A stretch of DNA of 64,000 bases from W0P28-013 sp964570565 (GTDB taxonomy: Bacteria > Bacteroidota > Bacteroidia > Bacteroidales > Paludibacteraceae). How positions within the stretch are numbered: position 1 is the first letter of the stretch; every line of letters begins with the position of its first letter. The stretch lies in the NCBI GenBank assembly GCA_964570565.1, contig CAZMYT010000004.1:124001-188000 (forward strand), given 5' to 3'. The notes under the pieces were generated by a model. The model searched no databases. It was not told where the DNA came from and saw only the letters and a program-made list of their open reading frames with translations. Shown one piece after another: positions 42,281 to 50,837 of the stretch. The translations under genes and the position numbers were made by a program.

Positions 42281-43198
42281 ATGAAGATTTTAATTGTTGC
42301 TAGTTTTAATAAAGGGTTTTTTGCCCCCTTTATTCTTGAGCAATCAGCCGCTTTAGAGCAGTTAGGGCATACTGTTCACTTTTTCGGTATTCAGGGGCGA
42401 GGTATATGGGGTTATGTGAGTAATTATAAAGGGTTAAAGCGTATTATACAAGACTATAAACCCGATGTTATTCATGCTCATTATGGTCTTTCTGGTTTGT
42501 TGTCTGTATTACAAAGACGAGTTCCTGTGGTAACAACGTTTCATGGGAGTGATATTAATAACCGTAAGGTATTGCCTTTTTCAAAAATTGCCATGAGATT
42601 ATCGGCATATACCATTTTTGTATCACAAAAAAATGTCGATATTGCTCGCCCAACTAAGAAGTTTGCTTTACTTCCTTGCGGAGTTAATTCCGACAATTTT
42701 AGAATGCTGTCCAAGCACAATGCTCGATTGCAATTGCACCTTGATACCACAAAAACGTATGTGCTATTTGCTGGCTCATTTTCTAATCGAGTTAAAAATC
42801 CAGAATTAGCCGAAAAAGCTATTGCTTTGTTGAACAATGTAGAACTTCTTGAGTTAAAAGGCTATTCTAGAGTGGAGGTTAATTATCTGATGCATGCAGT
42901 TGATGCTGCTTTAATGACTTCTCATAGCGAAGGTTCTCCACAATTTATTAAAGAAGTGATGGCGTGTGGATGTCCATTGGTAAGCGTTGATGTGGGTGAT
43001 GTAAAAGAGATAACATCGGGTGTGGATGGTTGCTATCTCGTAAGTCGCGACCCGAAGCAAATAGCCGAAAAATTACAATTGGCCATCGATTTTAAGGAGC
43101 GTACCCAAGGACGTCAACGCATCGTTGAGTTGGGACTAGAAAACCAAAAGGTAGCTGAAAAAATTGTAGCCATTTATACAAATGTAGTCAAATCATGA
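42281..43198 (+). CDS. Glycosyltransferase family 4
   Basis: The 305-residue GT-B protein is shorter than usual (about 350-400). MKILIVASFNKGFFAPFILE and VIHAHYGLSGLLSVL with VVTTFHGSDIN form the N-terminal half. YVLFAGSFSNRVKNPELAEKA and MTSHSEGSPQFIKEVMACG with the E-x7-E-like acidic pair form the donor site. Its stop overlaps the start of the next gene by ATGA. Confidence 0.85.
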   Translation: MKILIVASFNKGFFAPFILEQSAALEQLGHTVHFFGIQGRGIWGYVSNYKGLKRIIQDYKPDVIHAHYGLSGLLSVLQRRVPVVTTFHGSDINNRKVLPFSKIAMRLSAYTIFVSQKNVDIARPTKKFALLPCGVNSDNFRMLSKHNARLQLHLDTTKTYVLFAGSFSNRVKNPELAEKAIALLNNVELLELKGYSRVEVNYLMHAVDAALMTSHSEGSPQFIKEVMACGCPLVSVDVGDVKEITSGVDGCYLVSRDPKQIAEKLQLAIDFKERTQGRQRIVELGLENQKVAEKIVAIYTNVVKS

Positions 43199-44226
43199 AG
43201 CGTGTAATTTTAACGAGTCAAAGTGATTATCGATCACAATGGCAATCCTTTGTGTTGAACCATCCACATGGTGAAGTATTTCATTTACCCGAAATGGTAG
43301 ACGTGTATGAGAAAACGCCTTTATATGAACCTTTTGCTTGTGCGATTATTGATGATAACGGCGTTTTCTTAGGTGTTTTGGTAGCTTGTATTCAACGTGA
43401 GTTTAAAGGAATTTTAGGTACGTTTACAGCGCGTTCGGTACTTATGGGATGTCCGTTGGTTCAGGATAATGACGCCACTGTTGGTGCTCAATTATTAGCC
43501 ACTTACGAACAGTATGTGTCTAAACGAGTTATTTATTCGCAAGTCCGCAATTTGTATGATATGACTTGGTTACGAACAGCTTTTGACCAATTAAATTACC
43601 GTTACGAAGAGCATCTTGATATTTTACACGATTTAACACAGTCGGAAGAGTTTATTAGGCACGGTATTAGTAAAAATAAACGTGCCAATATTTCAAAATC
43701 GTTAAACAAAGGTGTAACGTTTGAAGAAGTAACCGATTACGAATCGTTTGATGTGTCTGTCAAGCAGATATTTGATACCTATAAACGTATTGGATTGCCA
43801 GCTCCATCCCGTCATTTTTTTGATAATGCTTTTTTGCAATTGGCGCCCGCTGGTTTTTTAAAACTGTTTGTAGCCAAATTAGATGGTCACATTATAGGTT
43901 CTCGTATGGAACTGTCAACTGGTAAACATTTGTACGATTGGTATGCTGGAGCCGACGATGATTATAAAAATCGCTATCCAAACGATTTTATTCCTTATCA
44001 TATGCTGTTTTGGGCTAAAAATGCCGCGTACGAACTGTTTGATTTTGGCGGTGCAGGTAAGCCTGACATACCTTACGGTGTGCGCGAACACAAGTTGAAA
44101 TTTGGCGGAACATTAGTGAATTATGGTCGTTACGAAAAAGTACATAAACCACTTCTGATGATCGTCGGGCGAGTTGGATTTACGTTCTACAAATGGGTTA
44201 AAAAAGCCTTTTCCGTAGTGCGTTGA
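43195..44226 (+). CDS. FemAB/GNAT-type acyltransferase
   Basis: The 343-residue protein has the paired GNAT fold of FemAB-like proteins. Seen are HPHGEVFHLPEMVDVYEKT at the start, SKNKRANISKSLNKGVTFEE, LFVAKLDGHIIGSRMEL, YDWYAGADDDYKNRYPND and the end motif FDFGGAGKPD. FemAB relatives use aminoacyl-tRNA or acyl donors to add amino acids or acyl groups; in polysaccharide loci they may N-acylate amino sugars. It overlaps the preceding GT gene by 4 nt. Confidence 0.8.
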   Translation: MKRVILTSQSDYRSQWQSFVLNHPHGEVFHLPEMVDVYEKTPLYEPFACAIIDDNGVFLGVLVACIQREFKGILGTFTARSVLMGCPLVQDNDATVGAQLLATYEQYVSKRVIYSQVRNLYDMTWLRTAFDQLNYRYEEHLDILHDLTQSEEFIRHGISKNKRANISKSLNKGVTFEEVTDYESFDVSVKQIFDTYKRIGLPAPSRHFFDNAFLQLAPAGFLKLFVAKLDGHIIGSRMELSTGKHLYDWYAGADDDYKNRYPNDFIPYHMLFWAKNAAYELFDFGGAGKPDIPYGVREHKLKFGGTLVNYGRYEKVHKPLLMIVGRVGFTFYKWVKKAFSVVR

Positions 44227-44281
44227 AAAGCCAATCTAAAAAACTTTAATAAATAGTCAAAATAGGTGTAAAAAAAATAGT

Positions 44282-44289
44282 TATCTTTG
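44282..44289 (+). promoter_or_regulatory. Internal -7 box before the acetyltransferase gene
   Basis: TATCTTTG lies 75 nt upstream of 44365 in a 138-nt gap, larger than most in the locus. It may start a second transcript for the heptose-bearing half. Confidence 0.5.
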
Positions 44290-44364
44290 TTTCCAATATT
44301 GTGCTACACACTCACTAAAATGGGGAATAGCGCCACAAAAAAATAAAAATAAAAAACGAATGAT

Positions 44365-44844
44365 ATGGCTATGAATTGGTTAAAACTTAAACGAAAATTC
44401 TTGCTTTCCTACATTTTGCCATCCTCTTACAGTAAGTGTCGTGTGTGGGCATTACGTCATAGCGGTTTCAATATTGGTAAAGGAGTTTATATTGGCAATG
44501 GGCTCACTGTTACAGTTGGTTATGCCGATAAATCAATGAATTTAACGATTGGCAATAGAGTGAGTTTTGGACCAAATGTAACCCTTGTTGTAGCTTCTCA
44601 ACCTAATAACAGTCGATTAAAACCTGTTTTATCCTATCCTAAGCGCTCTATCATTATTCACGAGGATGCTTGGATTGGAGCTGGAGCTATTATTATGCCG
44701 AATGTCGAAATTGGAACGTGTAGTGTGGTTGGGTCGGGTAGTGTTGTTACGCACGATGTTGCGCCATACACAATTGTTGCTGGAAATCCAGCGAAACTAA
44801 TAAAAACCATTGACAAAGCGTTAGTGGATCAACTTGCAGAGTGA
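44365..44844 (+). CDS. Hexapeptide-repeat acetyltransferase
   Basis: The 159-residue left-handed beta-helix protein has hexapeptide turns such as IGKGVYIGNGLTV, IGNRVSFGPNVTL, IHEDAWIGAGAIIMPNVEIG and CSVVGSGSVVTHDV, ending in the common AGNPAKLIKTI. It transfers an acetyl group from acetyl-CoA to a sugar hydroxyl or amine. The usual catalytic His is not obvious in the shortened loop. ATG two codons later (44371) is an alternative start. The next gene is a PLP enzyme, consistent with making an N-acetylated amino sugar. Confidence 0.83.
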   Translation: MAMNWLKLKRKFLLSYILPSSYSKCRVWALRHSGFNIGKGVYIGNGLTVTVGYADKSMNLTIGNRVSFGPNVTLVVASQPNNSRLKPVLSYPKRSIIIHEDAWIGAGAIIMPNVEIGTCSVVGSGSVVTHDVAPYTIVAGNPAKLIKTIDKALVDQLAE

Positions 44845-44882
44845 GGTCTGTTAGTTTTACATATCATAACTGATTGATTTAA

Positions 44883-45947
44883 ATGATACCACGATTAGAA
44901 ATACGCTATCGATTTTCCGATTTTTACCAATCGTTGAAAGGGTTGTTTAGTACAACGGCCGTTGTTCCAATCGGAGATGTGTTCTATTGTAACCATTCTC
45001 GTACAGCTTTGCGTGTAGCTTTGTCTTCATTACAGCTTCCAGCTAATGCAAAAGTAGGCATTATGGCTTTCAATTGTCATACCGTGATGAATGCCGTTAT
45101 TCAAGCTGGTTATAACATCGAATTTATTGATGTTACGGACGATTTAAGACTTGATACGAACGATTTGAAATTAAAAGGTCAGAATCTATCGGCTTTGGTG
45201 GTAACTCATCTATTTGGTTTGCAAAACGATGTGATGGCTATTCGTTCTATTTGTCCTCAAATCCCGATTATTGAAGATTGCGCGCACGCTTACTTGTCCG
45301 AATTAAATCATCACCAAGCTGGTTCCTTGGGTGATTTAGCCACATTTTCTATTGGGGTGGCCAAGTTCCCATCGATAGGCGATGGTGGTTATCTGCGTGT
45401 GAATAACGCTTCTTACTTACCTGCTATTAAATTGACATATAATGATTTAAAATCTCCTACGTGGATTGGAGAAGTTAAACAATTGATTAGAGGTGTTGTG
45501 TATGGATGGATGTATACGCCATTATTGTACGCTTGGATAACATTACCATTAAAGCAGAAAAAGAATGCGTCGCTTGAAGTTACACGTAAGGAAACAGAAA
45601 CGCGGATGTGTCGTGTCAATTATTCCCGATTTAAACATCAAATAACCAATGTTCCTGCTATTAAACAAATTAGATTACAACGTATTACCGAATTAGCTTC
45701 GACACTGCATGAAAGGTATCCAACACTTTTTATTCCTAATTTGGATGGTAGTAATGGCTTTATGCTTCCTACATTATCAACTCAGCGTGATTCGGTAATC
45801 ATTGGTTTTGCCTCCAAAAATATAGAAGTGGCTCCTCATTTTTCGAACGCCATTCAATGGGCTCAACAATTTGGATATGTATTGGGTACGTGTAAAAATG
45901 CAGAAACAATCGTTCACAGAATTGTTGTATTTCCTACTTATTATTAG
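44883..45947 (+). CDS. DegT/DnrJ-fold PLP enzyme, divergent
   Basis: The 354-residue protein keeps the key PLP sites: IIEDCAHAYLSE with Asp132 and Lys161 in FSIGVAKFPSIGDGG. The N-terminus departs from the family, and the segment VGIMAFNCHTVMNAVIQAGY replaces the common substrate strand. It is most likely a sugar aminotransferase, but the substrate is not clear. The C-terminal 80 residues are atypical. Two other DegT-fold enzymes lie in the same locus (24647 and 30068); this one is the most distant. Confidence 0.72.
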   Translation: MIPRLEIRYRFSDFYQSLKGLFSTTAVVPIGDVFYCNHSRTALRVALSSLQLPANAKVGIMAFNCHTVMNAVIQAGYNIEFIDVTDDLRLDTNDLKLKGQNLSALVVTHLFGLQNDVMAIRSICPQIPIIEDCAHAYLSELNHHQAGSLGDLATFSIGVAKFPSIGDGGYLRVNNASYLPAIKLTYNDLKSPTWIGEVKQLIRGVVYGWMYTPLLYAWITLPLKQKKNASLEVTRKETETRMCRVNYSRFKHQITNVPAIKQIRLQRITELASTLHERYPTLFIPNLDGSNGFMLPTLSTQRDSVIIGFASKNIEVAPHFSNAIQWAQQFGYVLGTCKNAETIVHRIVVFPTYY

Positions 45948-45954
45948 TGATACT

Positions 45955-47031
45955 ATGAATATACTTTTTGTTACAGGACATCCCGCTCAAGTACATAACT
46001 TTAGATTGGTACGAGAAGAATTGATTAAAAAAGGACACCAAGTCTATTGGCTAACAACCAATAAAGATATTTGTGTACAACTACTTAATACATATGGTAT
46101 TCCTCATCAAGTACTCAAAAAACCACAAAAAACTTTTTCGTCTAGATCTAAAACGTTGCTCGTTAATACCTTTTTTGTATTGAAATTCTTGTGCAAACAC
46201 AAAATTAATATAGCTATTACGCGTACAGATCCTTATACGTCAGTGGCGGCTTTTCTATTACGTAAAAAGCATATAATTTTAGACGACACGGAACATGCAG
46301 CCAAAATGAGTCGCCCCTTTGCGGTTTTGTCGTCAGCTATTATTTTGCCTCGCTGTTATACTGAATTATTACGTAAAGACCAACTCTATTTTGCTGGCAA
46401 TATTGAGTTATTCTATTTGCATAAAAAAAGATTTACACCTTCCGAGCCCTATTCGTTATTGGGTATACAGCCAAATGAAAAATATGCGATTGTACGATTT
46501 GTAAAGTGGGATGCGTACCATGATAAAGGGTTAGCCGGCGGTTTTTCTACTGAGAATAAGATTGAGTTAGCACAAAGGTTGTCCCAGCATGTAAAAGTTT
46601 TTATTACGTCCGAAGATAAAATCCCTGAGGCTTTGGAGCCCTATCAAATTCATATTCCTATCGAACGTATGCACGATGTGTTGGCTGGTGCTTCTTTGTT
46701 TATTGGTGAAAGCGCAACCATGGCTTCCGAAAGTGTTGTGTTGGGAACTCCTGCTGTGTATATTGATGAAGTTGGTCGTGGGTACACCGACGAAGAATGT
46801 GAAAACGGTCTTTTGTATATGTTTCGACCAAATGAACAATTAGCCTCTATTGACAAGGCTGTTCAAGTCGTTTCGTCCGCTTTTAATCGGATTGAATTTG
46901 ATGTTCATTATCAGGATTTTATATCACAAAAGATAGATCCGACAGCTTTCTTAACTTGGTTTATCGAAAACTATCCACAAAGCAAACACATAATGATTAA
47001 AAATCCCGATTATCAATATACTTTCAAATAA
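45955..47031 (+). CDS. DUF354-type GT-B protein
   Basis: The 358-residue protein starts MNILFVTGHPAQVHNFRLV, the characteristic opening of DUF354 proteins, which have the GT-B fold of UDP-GlcNAc 2-epimerases and glycosyltransferases. TRTDPYTSVAAFLLRKK, LDDTEHAAKMSRPF and FIGESATMASESVVLGTPAV are further family features, the last a nucleotide-binding loop. The frame is open 84 nt further upstream, overlapping the preceding gene, but ATG at 45955 fits the family start. Activity is not established for the family. Confidence 0.75.
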   Translation: MNILFVTGHPAQVHNFRLVREELIKKGHQVYWLTTNKDICVQLLNTYGIPHQVLKKPQKTFSSRSKTLLVNTFFVLKFLCKHKINIAITRTDPYTSVAAFLLRKKHIILDDTEHAAKMSRPFAVLSSAIILPRCYTELLRKDQLYFAGNIELFYLHKKRFTPSEPYSLLGIQPNEKYAIVRFVKWDAYHDKGLAGGFSTENKIELAQRLSQHVKVFITSEDKIPEALEPYQIHIPIERMHDVLAGASLFIGESATMASESVVLGTPAVYIDEVGRGYTDEECENGLLYMFRPNEQLASIDKAVQVVSSAFNRIEFDVHYQDFISQKIDPTAFLTWFIENYPQSKHIMIKNPDYQYTFK

Positions 47032-47071
47032 TGGATATTTATTGCTAATTTTGACACTATAATAGAACTAT

Positions 47072-48319
47072 ATGAAAGTAGTAATAATAGCTGGTGGTAA
47101 AGGCACACGTATAGCGTCGGTAGCTGCCGATATTCCTAAATCGATGATTCCGATAGCAGGCAAGCCTGTGGTCGAATATCAAATTGAGTTGGCTAAACGT
47201 TATGGTTTTACCGATATCTTATTTGTCGTTGGTCATTTAGGCGATCAGATTGAAACGTATTTTGGCGATGGAAGTCGCTGGGGCGTTACTATTAGCTATT
47301 TTCATGAACAGGAACCACTTGGCACTTCGGGCGCTTTGCCTTTATTGGTCGACCAGTTGACTGATGAGTTTTGGGTGTTCTATGGCGATACCATGATGGA
47401 TTTTGATATGGAAGCTATGCTGCAAGCTCACCAACAACGTGGTGCTAAAGCAACGCTGTTTTTACATCCAAACGATCATCCGTACGATTCTGATTTGGTA
47501 GAAATCGACGAACAGGGTATGGTCAAAGCGTTTATTTCGAAGCCACACGACCCAGCACAGGATTATCGTAATCTGGTGAATGCGGCATTGTATATTTTAA
47601 ATAAGGATTGCGTCTCTTATATTCCCGAGGGAAAAAGTGATTTTGGAAAACATATTTTTCCGAGCTTATTGACGCATCAGTTACCATTGGCAGGTTATGT
47701 ATCGTCTGAATACATTAAAGATATGGGCACGCCCGATCGCTGGGCGAAAGTAGAAAAAGATGTACTGTCGGGTAAAGTAGCTCGATTGAATCGTAAATAT
47801 CCACGTCCTGCAGTCTTTTTAGATCGCGATGGCGTGATTTGCAAAGAGGTTAATTTGTTGTCGCAAAAGCAACAGGTAGAATTATTACCTGGTGCAGCAG
47901 CAGCTATCAAACAGATTAATGCGGCTGGTTATTTGGCTATTATTGTGACTAATCAACCTGTGATTGCGCGTAATCTCTGTTCATTGGAAGATTTAGCCGA
48001 TATACATAAACGCCTAGAAACACGTTTGGGCGAGGAGCATGCGTTTGTTGACGCCATCTATTTTTGTCCACATCACCCCGACAAAGGATATCCAGAAGAG
48101 CGTGTCGAATATAAAATAGAATGCACGTGTCGTAAACCTAAACCAGGTATGTTGCTCCAAGCAGCCAGCGATTGGAACATTGATTTACAACAATCGTATA
48201 TGATTGGTGATAGACAATGGGATGTGATGGCTGGCGAAGCGGCTGGTGTTAAGAAGAGTGTATTAATTGAAACCAATAGGGCGGATGCATTATTGCACGC
48301 CATAAATGAATTACTATGA
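47072..48319 (+). CDS. HddC-GmhB fusion: heptose nucleotidyltransferase and heptose-bisphosphate phosphatase
   Basis: The 415-residue bifunctional protein has an N-terminal sugar-1-phosphate guanylyltransferase-like domain (residues 1-230: IIAGGKGTRI, PLGTSGAL, YGDT). The C-terminal HAD phosphatase domain (245-415) has FLDRDGV with Asp251 and Asp253, IVTNQPVIARN and the zinc-binding cysteines in CPHHPDKGYP and ECTCRKPKPGM. This joins steps 3 and 4 of GDP-D-glycero-alpha-D-manno-heptose synthesis in one chain. The kinase and isomerase follow directly, and the stop overlaps the HddA start by ATGA. Confidence 0.87.
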   Translation: MKVVIIAGGKGTRIASVAADIPKSMIPIAGKPVVEYQIELAKRYGFTDILFVVGHLGDQIETYFGDGSRWGVTISYFHEQEPLGTSGALPLLVDQLTDEFWVFYGDTMMDFDMEAMLQAHQQRGAKATLFLHPNDHPYDSDLVEIDEQGMVKAFISKPHDPAQDYRNLVNAALYILNKDCVSYIPEGKSDFGKHIFPSLLTHQLPLAGYVSSEYIKDMGTPDRWAKVEKDVLSGKVARLNRKYPRPAVFLDRDGVICKEVNLLSQKQQVELLPGAAAAIKQINAAGYLAIIVTNQPVIARNLCSLEDLADIHKRLETRLGEEHAFVDAIYFCPHHPDKGYPEERVEYKIECTCRKPKPGMLLQAASDWNIDLQQSYMIGDRQWDVMAGEAAGVKKSVLIETNRADALLHAINELL

Positions 48320-49290
48320 TAATTTCACGTACGCCACTTAGAATTTCGTTTGCAGGAGGCGGTTCCGACCTTCCTAGTTTTTACGAGCAAGAATCTGGTG
48401 CTGTATTGAGTACCACTATCGATAAATACGTCTATTTGGCGGTGCATGAGTTCTTTTTCCCAAATCAAACGTTGTTGAAATATTCAAAAACAGAGTTGAT
48501 ACACACTTTTGAAGAGATCAAACATCCTATTTTTAGAGAATGTCTCTCCATGTTGAATGTTTCTGGTTTGGATATTAACTCCATCGCCGATGTACCTGCT
48601 GGTACAGGATTGGGCTCAAGTAGTTCGTTTACAGTGTGTTTGTTACACGTTTTGAATGCGTGGAAACGTCAATTTGTATCGGCTGAATATTTAGCTTCTA
48701 CGGCTTGTGATATTGAAATTGGGAGATTAGGCGAACCTATTGGCAAACAAGATCAATATGCAGCAGCTTATGGTGGTTTGAATTTTATTAAGTTCAATGC
48801 CGATTCGGTTGATGTGGAAAAGGTGATTATGAGCGCTGATGCTAAACGTCAGTTGGATAAGAATTTGATTATGATTTATACGGGCGAAACGCGTTCGGCT
48901 AGTGGCATTCTTGAACAGCAAAATAAAGAGATGGGGCATGCCGATAAACGCCAAATTGTGCGCGATATGGTACAAATGGCGTACGAATTAAAACATGTAT
49001 TGGAACGTAATCAAATTGACGACTTTGGACGGATTTTGCACGAAGGTTGGTTACTCAAACAATCTATCATGAGTGGTATTTCGAACGATCATATTTCGGA
49101 ATTATATCAAAAAGGCTTAGATGCAGGCGCATTAGGAGGCAAGTTATTAGGCGCGGGTGGTAGTGGTTTTATTTTATTTTATTGCCCAGAACATAAACAA
49201 GAAAAATTCCGTCGCGAAATGCAACACGCTCGTGAATTACCATTCCAATTTGAGAATTATGGCTCCAAAATTATTTATATAGCCGATTAA
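48316..49290 (+). CDS. hddA: D-glycero-alpha-D-manno-heptose 7-phosphate kinase
   Basis: The 324-residue GHMP kinase begins MIISRTPLRISFAGGGSDLP and has the ATP-binding loop DVPAGTGLGSSSSFTV and the C-terminal GAGGSGFILFY. HddA phosphorylates the anomeric position of D-glycero-D-manno-heptose 7-phosphate. It sits between the HddC-GmhB fusion and GmhA with 4-nt overlap on one side and a 4-nt gap on the other. Confidence 0.9.
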   Translation: MIISRTPLRISFAGGGSDLPSFYEQESGAVLSTTIDKYVYLAVHEFFFPNQTLLKYSKTELIHTFEEIKHPIFRECLSMLNVSGLDINSIADVPAGTGLGSSSSFTVCLLHVLNAWKRQFVSAEYLASTACDIEIGRLGEPIGKQDQYAAAYGGLNFIKFNADSVDVEKVIMSADAKRQLDKNLIMIYTGETRSASGILEQQNKEMGHADKRQIVRDMVQMAYELKHVLERNQIDDFGRILHEGWLLKQSIMSGISNDHISELYQKGLDAGALGGKLLGAGGSGFILFYCPEHKQEKFRREMQHARELPFQFENYGSKIIYIAD

Positions 49291-49294
49291 ATCT

Positions 49295-49870
49295 ATGGCA
49301 CACAATTTTATACCAAACATACAGCACTATTTTCAAACCTTGAAAGCAACGATTGACAAAATCAATGTAGAGGATTTGAATAATTTGATGAACTTATTAC
49401 TAAGTGCACAAGACCAAGGGAAACAGGTTTTTGTATTTGGTAATGGTGGCTCTGCTGCTACGGCGTCACACTATGTGTGCGATTTCAATAAAGGGTTGTC
49501 GTATGGTAAGGAAAAACGGTTCAAATTTATCTGTTTGAACGATAATTTACCAACTATGATGGCGTATGCCAACGATATGTCATACGATGATATCTTTTGG
49601 GAACCTTTAAAAAATTACTTTCAGCCAGGCGATTTTGTGATTGGAATTTCAGGTTCTGGTAATTCTAAAAATGTACTCAAAGCTGTTGAATGGGCTGGCG
49701 AAAATGGTGGTGTGACTATCGGATTAACGGGTTATGACGGTGGCAAATTGAAACAAATAGCACACCACGGTGTTCATATTCCTGTGAACGATATGCAAAT
49801 AACGGAAGATTTGCACATGGTGCTCGATCATTGTATCATGAGCGTGTTGACACATCATCCGGATTATTAA
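49295..49870 (+). CDS. gmhA: Sedoheptulose 7-phosphate isomerase
   Basis: The 191-residue SIS-domain protein has VFVFGNGGSAATASHYVCDF and VIGISGSGNSKNVLKAVEW, and TEDLHMVLDHCIM near the C-terminus, where Glu and His residues are catalytic in GmhA. It converts sedoheptulose 7-phosphate to D-glycero-D-manno-heptose 7-phosphate, the first step of the heptose pathway. Its gene is last of the set, 4 nt after hddA. Confidence 0.9.
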   Translation: MAHNFIPNIQHYFQTLKATIDKINVEDLNNLMNLLLSAQDQGKQVFVFGNGGSAATASHYVCDFNKGLSYGKEKRFKFICLNDNLPTMMAYANDMSYDDIFWEPLKNYFQPGDFVIGISGSGNSKNVLKAVEWAGENGGVTIGLTGYDGGKLKQIAHHGVHIPVNDMQITEDLHMVLDHCIMSVLTHHPDY

Positions 49871-49892
49871 TTAATTGCTAATAACTGCGTGT

Positions 49893-50702
49893 ATGAGAGA
49901 TTTTACACTTCAAACTTATAATCGTCTCTTGCTGGCTTTACAGAAAGCGGGCTATCAGTTTTACACGCTTGAACATTACTACCAACACCTAGCGAGCGGA
50001 TCTGGACAGAGTCGGTTTGTGTTATTACGCCACGATGTCGATTTGTATGCTGAATGTTCATTGGCTACGGCACTTATTGAGGCTGAGTTAGGCATTCGTG
50101 CTAGTTATTATTTTAGAGTGGTGCCACAAAGTAATCAACCTGCTATTATTAAAGCTATTTCCGATTTGGGTCACGAAATTGGTTATCACTACGAAGATAT
50201 GGCTATTTGTGGAGGTGATGTAGTAAAAGCAAAAAAGCATTTTGAGACGCAATTGGCCTATTTCCGCAACTATTATCCTGTAAAAACTATCTGTATGCAT
50301 GGCGCGCCACAAAGCCAATTTGATGGAAAAGAACTCTGGAAAACATGCGATTACCGTACTTACGGCATTATTGGTGAACCGTATTTTGATATTGACTATA
50401 GTCAAGTATTTTATTTGACCGATACCGGGCGTCGTTGGGATGGCTTTCATGTGAGCGTACGCGATAAAATTCCTGTATATCAAGACCAATGGATTAAACA
50501 AGGTTTGATTTTTCATACCACGGATAATATCATAAAGGCTATTGAGAGTGGTCAATTACCAGAAAAGGTGTTAATTACCACTCACCCTCAACGTTGGACT
50601 GATAATCGTGGGGCTTGGGTGAAAGAATATGTTGCACAAACCATTAAAAATCAAGTGAAACGCACATTAATTAGGTTGAGAGGGATAGCTCAACGTAGGT
50701 GA
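49893..50702 (+). CDS. Polysaccharide deacetylase-like protein
   Basis: The 269-residue protein has FVLLRHDVDLYAE (a HDVD motif like the NodB/CE4 metal site), EIGYHYEDMAI and ICMHGAPQSQ, a second His cluster. This is a divergent CE4-type TIM-barrel common in polysaccharide loci. It may remove an N-acetyl group from a sugar; whether metal-binding is complete is not certain. A TTG at 49875 allows six more residues, but ATG at 49893 is preferred. It lies directly after gmhA. Confidence 0.75.
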   Translation: MRDFTLQTYNRLLLALQKAGYQFYTLEHYYQHLASGSGQSRFVLLRHDVDLYAECSLATALIEAELGIRASYYFRVVPQSNQPAIIKAISDLGHEIGYHYEDMAICGGDVVKAKKHFETQLAYFRNYYPVKTICMHGAPQSQFDGKELWKTCDYRTYGIIGEPYFDIDYSQVFYLTDTGRRWDGFHVSVRDKIPVYQDQWIKQGLIFHTTDNIIKAIESGQLPEKVLITTHPQRWTDNRGAWVKEYVAQTIKNQVKRTLIRLRGIAQRR

Positions 50703-50703
50703 G

Positions 50704-50726
50704 CGCAAGGGAGCGTATCTCCCTTG
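50704..50726 (+). terminator. Weak hairpin after the deacetylase-like gene
   Basis: CAAGGGAG and CTCCCTTG form an 8-bp stem with a 5-nt loop (within 50706-50726), but no T-run follows. It may be an attenuator or RNA-stability element. Confidence 0.35.
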
Positions 50727-50732
50727 TTAAAA

Positions 50733-50837
50733 ATGGTGGAATTGGCGAAAGCGATTCATACGAACAACGTGAGTATGCTGGATGATGATTTAGTTTTGAT
50801 TAATAAACACACACTAAAACGTGTATATGCACTATAA
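50733..50837 (+). CDS. Doubtful 34-aa ORF before the initiating transferase
   Basis: ATG at 50733 opens 34 codons (MVELAKAIHTNNVSMLDDDL and on) and runs past the next start by about ten bases. No family is recognised. It may be a remnant of a lost gene or a coupling leader; the 124-nt gap is otherwise without features. Confidence 0.25.
   Translation: MVELAKAIHTNNVSMLDDDLVLINKHTLKRVYAL

Noticed and set aside
45871..45954. 28-codon extension of the DUF354 protein
   Set aside because: It overlaps the end of the preceding gene in another frame, and the family begins at MNILFVTGHP.
50732..50755. Sequence resembling the D-arm of tRNA-Leu (GGTGGAATTGG)
   Set aside because: No acceptor stem, anticodon arm or T-arm can be built around it; taken as chance.
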